The position numbers were made by a program, and so were the translations under genes. From contig CANNFB010000005.1 in assembly GCA_947503785.1 (NCBI GenBank), positions 91,590 through 155,589 of the forward strand: a stretch of DNA of 64,000 nt, read 5' to 3'. The stretch comes from an uncultured Campylobacterales bacterium. GTDB taxonomy: Bacteria; Campylobacterota; Campylobacteria; Campylobacterales; Arcobacteraceae. Positions 9,320-17,980 of this stretch are shown one piece after another (position 1 is the first letter of the stretch; the number at the start of each line of letters is the position of its first letter). Under the pieces are notes generated by a model. That model searched no databases. It worked only from the letters and a program-made list of their open reading frames with translations, and was not told where the DNA came from.

Positions 9320-11917
9320 CTAGAATAGGTTGGCGTTTTGGTCAATCCATTTTAAATATTCAATAATATCTTTTGTTTCTTTTTCACTCATATTTTGATC
9401 AGGCATTTTTAAATTGAAGTAATCAATCATACCTTTTACATAAGGGTCTTCATACATAGTTTCTGGGTGCATAATAAATTTACTAACCCATTTTTCACCA
9501 TTTTCATGTCTTTGTAATACACCAGTTAAATCAGGTCCTGAAGAAACTTTTCCTATTACGTGACAACCATTACATCCACCTTCCGCAAATGCAACTGCAC
9601 CACGAGCTGCAGCATCACTTTGTTTAGTAGAAATTTTTGTAACTAATGTATCTTTTGCTCTAATTCCAACGTCAGCAGTTTTAACCATTAATTGCCAAAT
9701 CATACCTTCATGTAGAACAGCTTTTTCAACATCACCGGCTTTTAAAGCAGCATCTGATTTTTTCTTTTCTGCTGGAATTTGTCCATATTGATCAAATGCA
9801 TCAGTTACTAAATCTGCAACAGTTTGATGTTTATCAAAACCATTAGCTTTTAAGAATGCAACAACTGATTGAATAACAGAATCAGTAGCAGCATTTACAG
9901 CAACTGCTTTGTCATATTCAGCTTTTAATTCTTCAGGACTCATAGTTTTCATTTTCATTTTTTGAGCACTAATATATGTTTTATTTGGATCTTTAACCAT
10001 CATATATCCCATCATCTCTAAGTGAAGAGCTGAACAGAATTCTGTACAATAGTAAGGGAATACACCTTCAATATCTGCTGTAAACTCCATAGTTGTAGTT
10101 TCACCTGGTTCTAATGAAGCATGTTGATCAAATCCACCAATAGTAAATCCATGTGTTTCATCTTGAGCACGCTCTAGATTTGTCATATGCATAGTTACTA
10201 AATCACCTTTATTAACTGTGATTCTTTCAGGATTAATATGAGATCTTACAAATGTAGCATAAATAGTTACATGATTTCCATCTCTTTCAATTCTTTCTTG
10301 ACCTGCTAAAGTTTTACCAATATGTTGTTTACCAGTTTTAGAGTTTGTACCCATTTTGTATCTTACATGTGGGTGCAGTTTAGAAGCTCTAATTGCTACT
10401 GCTTGATGTGGTTCACCTAAAGGTAAAGGCATATCAACTAGTAAATCCATAGTCTTACCAGAAATATCAATTAACTGATGATTTTGTGGATGTAAAGGAC
10501 CAACATTTTGGAATCTATCAATTGCTAATTTATTTAATGCAATAATATACTCACCTTGAGGATCTGAAGTTTTACCTTCCATACCAGCTAAGTGACCAAT
10601 GTTGTAGTGAACGTTTTCTTTATCTAAAACTTTTAAGTCTTTATAGTTCCATTTTACAACTTGTGAATCAACATATAATGAAGTATAAACTTCTCCATCT
10701 ACATTTGAATACTGTGTATGTAAAGGTCCAAGTCCTAATTCAGCTTGTCCATGTAAAGATTTTTTCATATCTAAAATTGGAATACCATAAGGATCTTTTC
10801 CTATAAATTCTTTATTATCAATTTGTTTTTTAATTTTAGCAAATGAATAAACAGAAGCATGCGTATCTAATTTACCACAAACAATCATATATTTTCCATC
10901 AGGAGAAACATCAACACCATGAGGTGATTTTGGTTCTGGAATTAAGAATAATGCATTGTTTTTAACAGCAACTTCCATTGGAATAATATTATGACCATTT
11001 ACTACTTTTACGTTTTTAGGGTCTTTTGCAACTTCTGCAAGTTTTTGCCAGTTATATACGTGTAAAAAGTCAGTGTCATTTCTTGACATACCAGCTTCAT
11101 TTGGTGGATTACCTACTTCAATCCCACCTGTATACATTTCTGTATTAAATGAGTTAGTAAATCCCCAACCGTAACTTGCACCCTTACCAGCATCAGATAA
11201 ATCTTGATGATATGGAGGCATTTCTATTGTATAAGAATCTTTAGGTTTTATTCGACCAATTTTATGATCAAATTTCCACATTGTAACTCCACCTCTATAC
11301 GATTCCTTATAGTCATCTATTGAATGGTAGTTATTATCATAAGGTGCAGCATACTGTGATGCTTCAATAATATATTCTGAATTTGGTGTGAAGAAAGCTC
11401 CACCATGATTTGATTTAAATACTGGGTTTGGAACAATTTGCTTAGTTTCAAAATCCTCTAAATCAAGAATGGCAATTCTTGGATTAGCTTTATCATTAAT
11501 TGCTAACCATTTACCATCATATTTCCCTTCAATCTCTGAAAGTGCAGGGTGATGAGTATCTCCCCAATTTATTTCTCTACCTCTTATATTACCTTGTCTA
11601 AGAACAGCTAATGAATCTTTATCATAACCGTATCCTTGCCATGGTTCTGGTGTAAATACTGCAATATACTTAAGTATTCTCATTGAAGGAACACCATAAA
11701 CAATTACTTGTCCAGATTGCCCACCTGAAGAAAAAACTACATACTTGTCTTTAACCCCTGTAGGATTATATGTTTTTGCGGCTCTAATTACATCAACTTC
11801 AGATAAACCTCTTTCTTTCATAACTTTTGAAAGCTCACCACCTGCTGCACTTAGTGCAGTTGCAGCTAGAGTAGTTCCCAAAAGTAAAGAAGAAATTTTA
11901 CTAATTACTGGTTTCAT
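9320..11917 (-). CDS. nosZ: Nitrous oxide reductase NosZ, clade II with C-terminal cytochrome c
   Basis: 865 aa. Terminal enzyme of N2O respiration: N2O + 2e + 2H+ to N2 + H2O in the periplasm. The N-terminus is a Sec-type signal (hydrophobic stretch to ALSA) without twin arginines, the mark of clade II enzymes. A beta-propeller with many histidines for CuZ fills about 50-560. The cupredoxin domain carries the CuA set C624-x3-C628-x3-H632-x2-M635. A fused cytochrome c domain has CNGCH at 782-786 and a late Met-rich segment, as in the Wolinella enzyme. It is transcribed alone: FNR-type box upstream, hairpin downstream. A ribosome site (AAGGAAAGGAG) precedes the ATG. Confidence 0.98.
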   Translation of the reverse strand: MKPVISKISSLLLGTTLAATALSAAGGELSKVMKERGLSEVDVIRAAKTYNPTGVKDKYVVFSSGGQSGQVIVYGVPSMRILKYIAVFTPEPWQGYGYDKDSLAVLRQGNIRGREINWGDTHHPALSEIEGKYDGKWLAINDKANPRIAILDLEDFETKQIVPNPVFKSNHGGAFFTPNSEYIIEASQYAAPYDNNYHSIDDYKESYRGGVTMWKFDHKIGRIKPKDSYTIEMPPYHQDLSDAGKGASYGWGFTNSFNTEMYTGGIEVGNPPNEAGMSRNDTDFLHVYNWQKLAEVAKDPKNVKVVNGHNIIPMEVAVKNNALFLIPEPKSPHGVDVSPDGKYMIVCGKLDTHASVYSFAKIKKQIDNKEFIGKDPYGIPILDMKKSLHGQAELGLGPLHTQYSNVDGEVYTSLYVDSQVVKWNYKDLKVLDKENVHYNIGHLAGMEGKTSDPQGEYIIALNKLAIDRFQNVGPLHPQNHQLIDISGKTMDLLVDMPLPLGEPHQAVAIRASKLHPHVRYKMGTNSKTGKQHIGKTLAGQERIERDGNHVTIYATFVRSHINPERITVNKGDLVTMHMTNLERAQDETHGFTIGGFDQHASLEPGETTTMEFTADIEGVFPYYCTEFCSALHLEMMGYMMVKDPNKTYISAQKMKMKTMSPEELKAEYDKAVAVNAATDSVIQSVVAFLKANGFDKHQTVADLVTDAFDQYGQIPAEKKKSDAALKAGDVEKAVLHEGMIWQLMVKTADVGIRAKDTLVTKISTKQSDAAARGAVAFAEGGCNGCHVIGKVSSGPDLTGVLQRHENGEKWVSKFIMHPETMYEDPYVKGMIDYFNLKMPDQNMSEKETKDIIEYLKWIDQNANLF

Positions 11918-11976
11918 ATTGAAACTCCTTTCCTTGTAGATTAGTTTTTTTAATAATTAATTTATTAAAAGAATAA

Positions 11977-12021
11977 CTTATATTACTAGTAAGGGGTGTT
12001 TTTAAAAATGATATGTATCAA
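11977..12021 (-). promoter_or_regulatory. FNR-type promoter of nosZ
   Basis: Minus strand TTGAT-ACAT-ATCAT at 12021-12008, 9 of 10 matches to the FNR consensus. TATAAG at 11982-11977 (or TAATAT at 11985-11980) is a fitting -10, with a start near 11971-11973, about 42 bp from the box centre. Leader length to the ATG is about 55 nt. Confidence 0.65.
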
Positions 12022-12024
12022 GAA

Positions 12025-12043
12025 AGTGTTAATTTAGTGTTAA
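12025..12043 (-). promoter_or_regulatory. Direct repeat upstream of the nosZ FNR box
   Basis: On the nosZ strand TTAACACT occurs twice, spaced 11 bp (12043-12036 and 12032-12025), starting 4 bp upstream of the FNR-type box. Two equal sites one helical turn apart are typical of tandem binding by a second regulator, for instance an OmpR-type response regulator. No direct evidence of binding. Confidence 0.4.
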
Positions 12044-12099
12044 ATCTTGTTACTATTTTGAAATATAGGTGTATTAAAAAGTAACAGTCTATTATATAG

Positions 12100-12127
12100 T
12101 TGAGGATCTAAAGAAATAAATCCTCAA
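12100..12127 (-). terminator. Possible weak terminator after nosL2
   Basis: Inverted repeat TTGAGGAT/ATCCTCAA with a 12-nt loop, 7 nt beyond the nosL-like gene. The sequence after it on the minus strand is AT-rich but lacks a clean T run, so termination may be partial. Confidence 0.4.
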
Positions 12128-12133
12128 TAGTAA

Positions 12134-12631
12134 TTACATTCTGCCATTAAGTAATTTAATAAGTCCATTACTTACTTCGCTAAATCTAAATACTCTTTTT
12201 CCATTTTCCTTATTTTTAAAGTTTTGGGCATCTTCTAATGTTTTAAAGACTACTAAATCATCTCCTGCTGGAGATATTTTCCGTGAGCCATAAATATAAT
12301 ATGCCTTTTTTGCATCAATAACTTCATGAGTTTTAAAATCTGTTACATAAATACTTTCTAGATCGTCTACAGTTTTTGCTCCAAATGGTTTCCATTTGAA
12401 TTCAGTAAAATAAAATTCAAACATTGATTTAGGAGAAGAAAAATATGCAAATTTTTTATTTGAAAATTCAATTTTTGATGCCCATGCAGGGTTTTTATAT
12501 ACTTTTAGTTTTCTTAGTTCCGTAACAGTTTCTTTATTGAAATCCATGATTTTTTTATCACTATTTGCAAATGATGAAATGGTAAATATTGTACTTGTAA
12601 TTAAAATTGTATTTATTATCTTTTTTAACAT
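12134..12631 (-). CDS. NosL-like periplasmic protein without cysteine
   Basis: 165 aa with a Sec signal (about 1-22, cut after FAN or near it) and no lipobox. The C-terminal half (YGSRKISPAGDDLVVF followed by a segment like DAQNFKNKENGK) resembles the end of NosL family domains. There is not one cysteine in the protein, so the usual Met/Cys copper site is absent; methionines and a histidine remain. It lies 14 nt after nosY and before nosZ and shares the nosY promoter. It may be a structural or methionine-based copper partner in NosZ maturation. The family call is by pattern only. Confidence 0.65.
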   Translation of the reverse strand: MLKKIINTILITSTIFTISSFANSDKKIMDFNKETVTELRKLKVYKNPAWASKIEFSNKKFAYFSSPKSMFEFYFTEFKWKPFGAKTVDDLESIYVTDFKTHEVIDAKKAYYIYGSRKISPAGDDLVVFKTLEDAQNFKNKENGKRVFRFSEVSNGLIKLLNGRM

Positions 12632-12645
12632 CTTATGTGTTCCTT

Positions 12646-13473
12646 TTAAACTAAATCTTTTTTTGAGAATATACTATAACCCAGCATCGCAAAAACAATA
12701 CCTAAAATAATAGGGTATGCAATTGAAAATAATACAAATGTTGAATGCTTAAATGTATCTAATATATAAAAAGCAACAGGACCCATAACAGTAAGTTCTG
12801 GATCAAAAAGTGAAATTGCAGCAACTCTAAATATTTCCATTGGATTTGCTAACGCAATTGCTATAATCATTGACTCTTCAAATCTATTTTGCATCATTAA
12901 AGATATTAATGCAATATCAATAAATGCTAGTAAAAATATCCAGATAAAAAATGAAATACCAAGAGCTACTTCACTTGATTTTACAAATGATGATATAAAA
13001 AATGCAATTCCTAAAAAAGCTGAAGAAAGTGCAAATAATAATCCTGTATATAAAAAGAATATTTCCCAAGGTATGGAAGCTCCAATTACCGCACCATAAA
13101 CAACGGCAATAACCATAGCAAAAAATACAGGTAAAAATACAGTAATAAATCTACCTAAAATTTTCCCCCAATAATATTGTTTTAAAGATATTGGAAATGA
13201 TAGCATATATTCTAAAATATGGTTATCTCTATCTCCTGATATTGACCTTACAGTTGTAATAAGTATAAATATTGGAAGTATTACAATAGTAACTTGGATA
13301 TACATAAGTAATAATCTACTTAATCCTGAAAATCCCATAACTTGTGATTCAGTAACTCCAGCTATAAAAAATAGTGCTATCATTCCTCCAAATACAAGTG
13401 AATAAACAACAAACCATTTGGCTCGAAGAGACTCTTTTAAATCTAAATATGCGATAAGTGTTAAATTTTTCAT
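12646..13473 (-). CDS. nosY: NosY, membrane subunit of the Nos ABC transporter
   Basis: 275 aa with six hydrophobic helices (about 21-42, 55-76, 105-130, 138-160, 170-195, 245-265) and the ABC-2 permease pattern SGDRDNHILEYMLSFPIS after the second helix, which fits NosY. It partners NosF (3718-4356) in the export system for CuZ assembly. I place the start at 13473 (MKNLTL), because AAAAAAGG lies 5 nt before it; the longer frame to 13506 has no ribosome site and would overlap the promoter. In Wolinella nosY follows nosF; here it leads the cluster. Confidence 0.88.
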   Translation of the reverse strand: MKNLTLIAYLDLKESLRAKWFVVYSLVFGGMIALFFIAGVTESQVMGFSGLSRLLLMYIQVTIVILPIFILITTVRSISGDRDNHILEYMLSFPISLKQYYWGKILGRFITVFLPVFFAMVIAVVYGAVIGASIPWEIFFLYTGLLFALSSAFLGIAFFISSFVKSSEVALGISFFIWIFLLAFIDIALISLMMQNRFEESMIIAIALANPMEIFRVAAISLFDPELTVMGPVAFYILDTFKHSTFVLFSIAYPIILGIVFAMLGYSIFSKKDLV

Positions 13474-13496
13474 AATGACCTTTTTTATTAAAATGA

Positions 13497-13539
13497 ATTT
13501 TAACATATAACATTATTTAATAATGTTGACATATATCAA
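13497..13539 (-). promoter_or_regulatory. FNR-type promoter of nosY-nosL2
   Basis: Minus strand TTGAT-ATAT-GTCAA at 13539-13526, 9 of 10 to the FNR consensus. TAAAAT at 13502-13497 would place the start near 13490, about 42 bp from the box centre; TTATAT at 13510-13505 is another -10. It lies in the 150-bp divergent region with purH. Confidence 0.6.
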
Positions 13540-13583
13540 TACTAATTATTTATTGTAAAAGCTAGTACTAACTAATTGTTTTA

Positions 13584-13589
13584 TATAAT
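13584..13589 (+). promoter_or_regulatory. Putative -10 box of purH
   Basis: TATAAT 35 nt upstream of the purH ATG. The purH ribosome site AAAGGG is at about 13608-13613. Confidence 0.5.
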
Positions 13590-13623
13590 CGCAACAATAA
13601 AGAATATCAAAGGGATAATGTAG

Positions 13624-15156
13624 ATGAGAGCATTGATTAGTGTTAGTGATAAAAGTGGTGTTGAAAACTTTGCAAAAGAGTTAGTTGATTTAGGTTATGA
13701 GATTATTTCAACTGGTGGTACATACAATAAATTAAAAGAAGCAGGAATTGCTGTTATTGAAGCAAATGAAGTTACAAAATTTCCTGAGTGTTTTGAAGGA
13801 AGAGTTAAAACTTTAAACCCATATATTCATGGCGGTATTTTACATAGACGTGATAAACAATCACATCTTGATGAAGCAAAAGAATTAGGTGTTGAGGGAA
13901 TTGATTTAGTATGTGTAAATTTATACCCATTCAAAGCAGCAATTGAGTCAACTGATGATTATGAAGTAATTATTGAAAACATTGATATTGGTGGTCCTGC
14001 AATGGTTAGATCTGCTGCTAAGAATCATGATTCTGTAATTATTGTAACTGATGTAATTGATTATGACTTAGTTTTAAACAATCTTAAAAATGATACTAAT
14101 ACTTTTGAATTTAGACGTGATTTAATGATCAAAGCATATGAGCATACAGCTGCTTATGATTCAATGATTGCAAATTACATGAATAAAAGATTCAATAACG
14201 GTATGGGTGCTAAACAATTCATCGTTGGTGAAAAAGTATTTGATACTAGATATGGTGAAAACCCTCATCAAAAAGGTGCATTGTATGAATTTGATAATCA
14301 CTTATCAAATAAATTTATTACTTTAAAAGGTGAAGCATCATTTAACAATATGGGTGATATCTCAGGAGCTGCTAAAATTGCATCTGCTTTTGGTAATGAT
14401 AATGCTGTATGTATTGTAAAACATGGTAACCCATGTGGATTTGCTATTAAAAATACTTTATTAGAATCTTATAATCAAGCACTAAGATGTGATCCAATTT
14501 CTGCATTTGGTGGAGTTGTTGCTGTTAATGGTGTTGTTGATTTAGATCTTGCAGTTAAAATGAATGAAATTTTCTTGGAAGTTGTATTTGCAGCTGATTT
14601 TACAGCAGAAGCTGAAGCTGAGTTAAATAAAAAGAAAAGAATTAAATTATTCAAGCAAGGTACTGCAAAGTTAGAAATGGCAAACGATGCCTTTAATTTT
14701 AAAATTGTTGATGGTGGATTTGTATACCAAGATGCGGATAAAGTTGAAGAGGATGAGGTTAAAAATTCTGAATTAAAATCAACTAGAGTTGCAAGCGAGC
14801 AAGAACAAAAAGATATGGAAATTGCTTATAAATTAGCTTCATTAACAAAATCTAATTGTGTTGTATATGTAAAAAATTCTGCAATGGTTGCTGTTGGTAT
14901 GGGTATGACTTCAAGAGTTGATGCTGCAAAAGCTGCTTTAAGAAAAGCAGAAGATTTAGGTATTGATGTATCTGGTTCTGTTTTAGCTTCTGAAGCATTC
15001 TTCCCCTTTAGAGACTCAATTGACTCTGCGCAAGAAGCTGGTGTTAAATGTGTAATTGAACCAGGTGGCTCAATTAGAGATGATGAAATTATAGAAGCTG
15101 CAAATGAATTTGGTATGGCTTTATACTTCTCAGGGAAAAGACACTTTTTACACTAA
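13624..15156 (+). CDS. purH: Bifunctional AICAR transformylase / IMP cyclohydrolase PurH
   Basis: Last two steps of purine synthesis: formylates AICAR and closes the ring to IMP. 510 aa. The N-terminal MGS-like cyclohydrolase domain opens with [10 protein letters not shown] and holds [17 protein letters not shown]. The transformylase domain carries [13 protein letters not shown] and the active-site segment [10 protein letters not shown]. The C-terminus has the conserved FPFRDSID and [11 protein letters not shown] stretches. It stands alone with its own promoter and a strong terminator, divergent from the nos cluster. Confidence 0.98.
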   Translation: MRALISVSDKSGVENFAKELVDLGYEIISTGGTYNKLKEAGIAVIEANEVTKFPECFEGRVKTLNPYIHGGILHRRDKQSHLDEAKELGVEGIDLVCVNLYPFKAAIESTDDYEVIIENIDIGGPAMVRSAAKNHDSVIIVTDVIDYDLVLNNLKNDTNTFEFRRDLMIKAYEHTAAYDSMIANYMNKRFNNGMGAKQFIVGEKVFDTRYGENPHQKGALYEFDNHLSNKFITLKGEASFNNMGDISGAAKIASAFGNDNAVCIVKHGNPCGFAIKNTLLESYNQALRCDPISAFGGVVAVNGVVDLDLAVKMNEIFLEVVFAADFTAEAEAELNKKKRIKLFKQGTAKLEMANDAFNFKIVDGGFVYQDADKVEEDEVKNSELKSTRVASEQEQKDMEIAYKLASLTKSNCVVYVKNSAMVAVGMGMTSRVDAAKAALRKAEDLGIDVSGSVLASEAFFPFRDSIDSAQEAGVKCVIEPGGSIRDDEIIEAANEFGMALYFSGKRHFLH

Positions 15157-15167
15157 AACCTTTGTAT

Positions 15168-15203
15168 GTAAAGATAATTTATAATTTTATAACTTATCTT
15201 TAC
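15168..15203 (+). terminator. Terminator after purH
   Basis: Arms GTAAAGATAA and TTATCTTTAC (10 bp), one mismatch, then an inner TTATAA/TTATAA pairing with a TT loop; TGTTTTTT follows. It begins 11 nt after the purH stop. Confidence 0.85.
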
Positions 15204-15314
15204 TGTTTTTTAATAATTATTATATTAAAAAAACTTTCAACTTTTAATTTAATATAATGAAATAAATGCTAAAGTCTAGTACTTTATATAACTTATTAAA
15301 CTAAAAGGACTTTC

Positions 15315-17915
15315 TTGTTTCCTAATTATTTCAAATCTTTATTTTTTATTCTAATATTTTTAATTACTTTCTTAAATGCAAAAGAGCTAAAACCTGTAAC
15401 AATTCAATTGTCTTGGTTTGATCAGTTCCAATTTTCGGGATATTATATGGCAAAAGAAAAAGGCTTTTATGAACAGATGGGTTTAGATGTAACAATAAAA
15501 CCTTTTGAATTTGGAATAGATATTCCAAAAGAAGTAAGCCTTGGAAATTCTGATTTTGCAGTAGGAAGAGAAACACTTCTTTTAGAGAGAAAAAAAGAAC
15601 AAAAAATAGTTGCCCTTTATGCACTGTTTCAAGCAACACCTCTAATTTTACTATCAACAAAAGAATCAAATATTAATAGTATTGAAGATTTTAAAGGTAA
15701 AACTATTATGACTACAATTGATGATGCAAGTGAAGTCTCTTTAAAATCAATGATAAGCTCTCATAATATAAAACTAGATAAGTTAAACTTTATAAAACAT
15801 ACCCATAATATTAATGATTTAATTGATAAAAAAACTGATATAATTTCTGCCTATTTATCAAAATCACCCTTTGAATTACAAGTAAAAGGAATTGAATATA
15901 ATATCTTTGATCCTAAGACATATGGCTTTGACATGTATAGTGATTTCTTATTTACAAGTGAAAAGTTAATTAACAGCGATATTAAAACAGTAGATAATTT
16001 TAAAAAAGCTTCTTTACAGGGTTGGGAATATGCATATTCTAATATAGAAGAAACAGCTGACTTAATTATTGAAAAATATAATACTTCAAAATTATCAAAA
16101 GAAGCTCTTATTTATGAAGGACAAGAACTAAAAAAATTATCATATTTTAAAAATAGTAAATTAGGTGAAATCCAAAAAGCTAAGATGCAAAGAATCTATG
16201 ATTTATACAATGTTATGGGTTTAACAACAGATGCGATAAATATTGATGATTTTATATACTATGATAGAAAAATAGAAAATTTAAAGTTTACAAAAGAAGA
16301 AAAACAATATCTAAGAAATAAAAAAGAAGTAAAAGCTTGTATTGTAAGTAATTATATGCCTTATAGTGATATTCAAAATGGTGAATTTGTTGGTGCCCTC
16401 TCAGATTTTATTAAATTAGCTGAACAAAAACTAGAAATAGCAATTTTCCCAGTAGAAACAAAATCCTTATCACAAAGTTTAGAATATTTAAAAGATAAAA
16501 GATGTAATATAATTCCTTCTTTATCTTATAGTGAAGAAAGAGAGAAATATATAAATTTCACTCAATCATACAGCGAACTAAATTATGTAATAACAACAAG
16601 AAATTATGTTCCTTTTCTTTCTGATATTAAAGAGTTAAAAAATAAAAAAATTGCAGTTATAAAAGACCATGTAATTTTTAATGTCTTAAGAAATAGATAT
16701 AGAAATATTGATTTTGTAGAAGTTGAAAATTTAGAAGAAGGACTTTTAAAAGTAAAAAATAAAGAAATTTTTGCTTTTATTGATACGAATGCTGCTATAT
16801 GGTTTAAACTACAAACTGAATTTATAGATGAATTAAAAATTTCTGGAAAAATTGATGAAATAAGTAATATTCATGTAGGAATAGAAAAAGAAGATAAATA
16901 TTTATTAGAAATTTTCAATAAATTAGTAATAAATATTGATGATGAATTAAAACAAAAAAGTTTAAATAAATGGCTATTTATCCAATATAAAAAAGATTTT
17001 GATTATACGATTTTATGGCAAGTATTAATAGTTATTGGTGCTATTTTACTAGCTATTTTATATAGACAAAAACTTTTAAATAAAATGAATAAATCCTTAA
17101 GTTTAAAAGTAGAAGAAAAAACAAAAGAATTAAAAATTATTAATGATGAGTTAGAAAGTAGAATTCAAAAAGCTGTTGAAGAGAACTTGAAAAAAGATAG
17201 AATTATGTCTCAGCAATCAAAAATGGCAGCAATTGGTGAAATGATGGAAAATATTGCACATCAATGGAGGCAGCCATTATCTTTAATTACTACAGGTTCA
17301 AGTGGTTTAAAAATAAAAAAAGAATTAGGTCTTTTAGAAGATAAGTTTTTTATTGATACTTTAGACTCAATAATTGACTCAGCAACCAATTTATCAACTA
17401 CAATTGATGATTTTAGAGATTTCTTTAAACCAACAAGAGAGCAAGCTAGGTTTTCTTTATCTGAATGTTGTAATAAAACGTTAGACTTATTAAACTCTAA
17501 ATTAAAAAATAAAAGTATCAGAATAATTAAAAATATTGAAAGTATTGAGATTGAGGCGTATGAGAGTGAATTAATTCAAGTATTAATGAGTATTTTAAAT
17601 AACTCAAGAGATGCCTTTGCTAGTGTAAAAAATCAAGAAAGACTGGTTTTTATAGACGTGTCAATAGATGAAAAAAATATAATAATTAAGATTAAAGATA
17701 ATGCAGGTGGAGTTAAAAAAGATATCTTAGATAAAATCTTTGAACCATATTTCACTACAAAGCATAGAGCTCATGGAACAGGTATTGGTCTTTATATGTG
17801 TGAAGAAATAATTACTAAACATATGAATGGTAAAATAGAAGCAATTAATAAAAAATATATTTTTGATGATATTGAATATAAAGGTTTAGAAACTATAATT
17901 ACTTTGTATCCATAA
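15315..17915 (+). CDS. Sensor histidine kinase with two periplasmic binding-protein domains
   Basis: 866 aa starting at TTG with AAAAGGAC just before it. Order: signal or anchor (1-22); an NMT1/THI5-like (SsuA-type) binding domain (about 25-310, opening VTIQLSWFDQFQFSGYYMAKEKGFY in outline); a second SBP_bac_3-type domain (about 325-565); one membrane helix (about 573-593); a coiled coil; HisKA with the phosphoacceptor in AHQWRQPL; an ATPase domain with N box NNSRDAF, DNAGG and GTGIGL. The ligand is unknown; NMT1-like domains often bind pyrimidine precursors, sulfonates or similar small molecules. No response regulator lies next to it. Long gaps on both sides suggest a single-gene unit. Confidence 0.85.
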   Translation: MFPNYFKSLFFILIFLITFLNAKELKPVTIQLSWFDQFQFSGYYMAKEKGFYEQMGLDVTIKPFEFGIDIPKEVSLGNSDFAVGRETLLLERKKEQKIVALYALFQATPLILLSTKESNINSIEDFKGKTIMTTIDDASEVSLKSMISSHNIKLDKLNFIKHTHNINDLIDKKTDIISAYLSKSPFELQVKGIEYNIFDPKTYGFDMYSDFLFTSEKLINSDIKTVDNFKKASLQGWEYAYSNIEETADLIIEKYNTSKLSKEALIYEGQELKKLSYFKNSKLGEIQKAKMQRIYDLYNVMGLTTDAINIDDFIYYDRKIENLKFTKEEKQYLRNKKEVKACIVSNYMPYSDIQNGEFVGALSDFIKLAEQKLEIAIFPVETKSLSQSLEYLKDKRCNIIPSLSYSEEREKYINFTQSYSELNYVITTRNYVPFLSDIKELKNKKIAVIKDHVIFNVLRNRYRNIDFVEVENLEEGLLKVKNKEIFAFIDTNAAIWFKLQTEFIDELKISGKIDEISNIHVGIEKEDKYLLEIFNKLVINIDDELKQKSLNKWLFIQYKKDFDYTILWQVLIVIGAILLAILYRQKLLNKMNKSLSLKVEEKTKELKIINDELESRIQKAVEENLKKDRIMSQQSKMAAIGEMMENIAHQWRQPLSLITTGSSGLKIKKELGLLEDKFFIDTLDSIIDSATNLSTTIDDFRDFFKPTREQARFSLSECCNKTLDLLNSKLKNKSIRIIKNIESIEIEAYESELIQVLMSILNNSRDAFASVKNQERLVFIDVSIDEKNIIIKIKDNAGGVKKDILDKIFEPYFTTKHRAHGTGIGLYMCEEIITKHMNGKIEAINKKYIFDDIEYKGLETIITLYP

Positions 17916-17980
17916 AATTAAAAGTTTTGTAAAACGATTTTTAGATATAATTATATATATTTAAATACATAGGAACATTA

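Noticed and set aside
13474..13506. Longer nosY start
   Set aside because: No ribosome site; it would take up the -10 region of the proposed FNR-type promoter.
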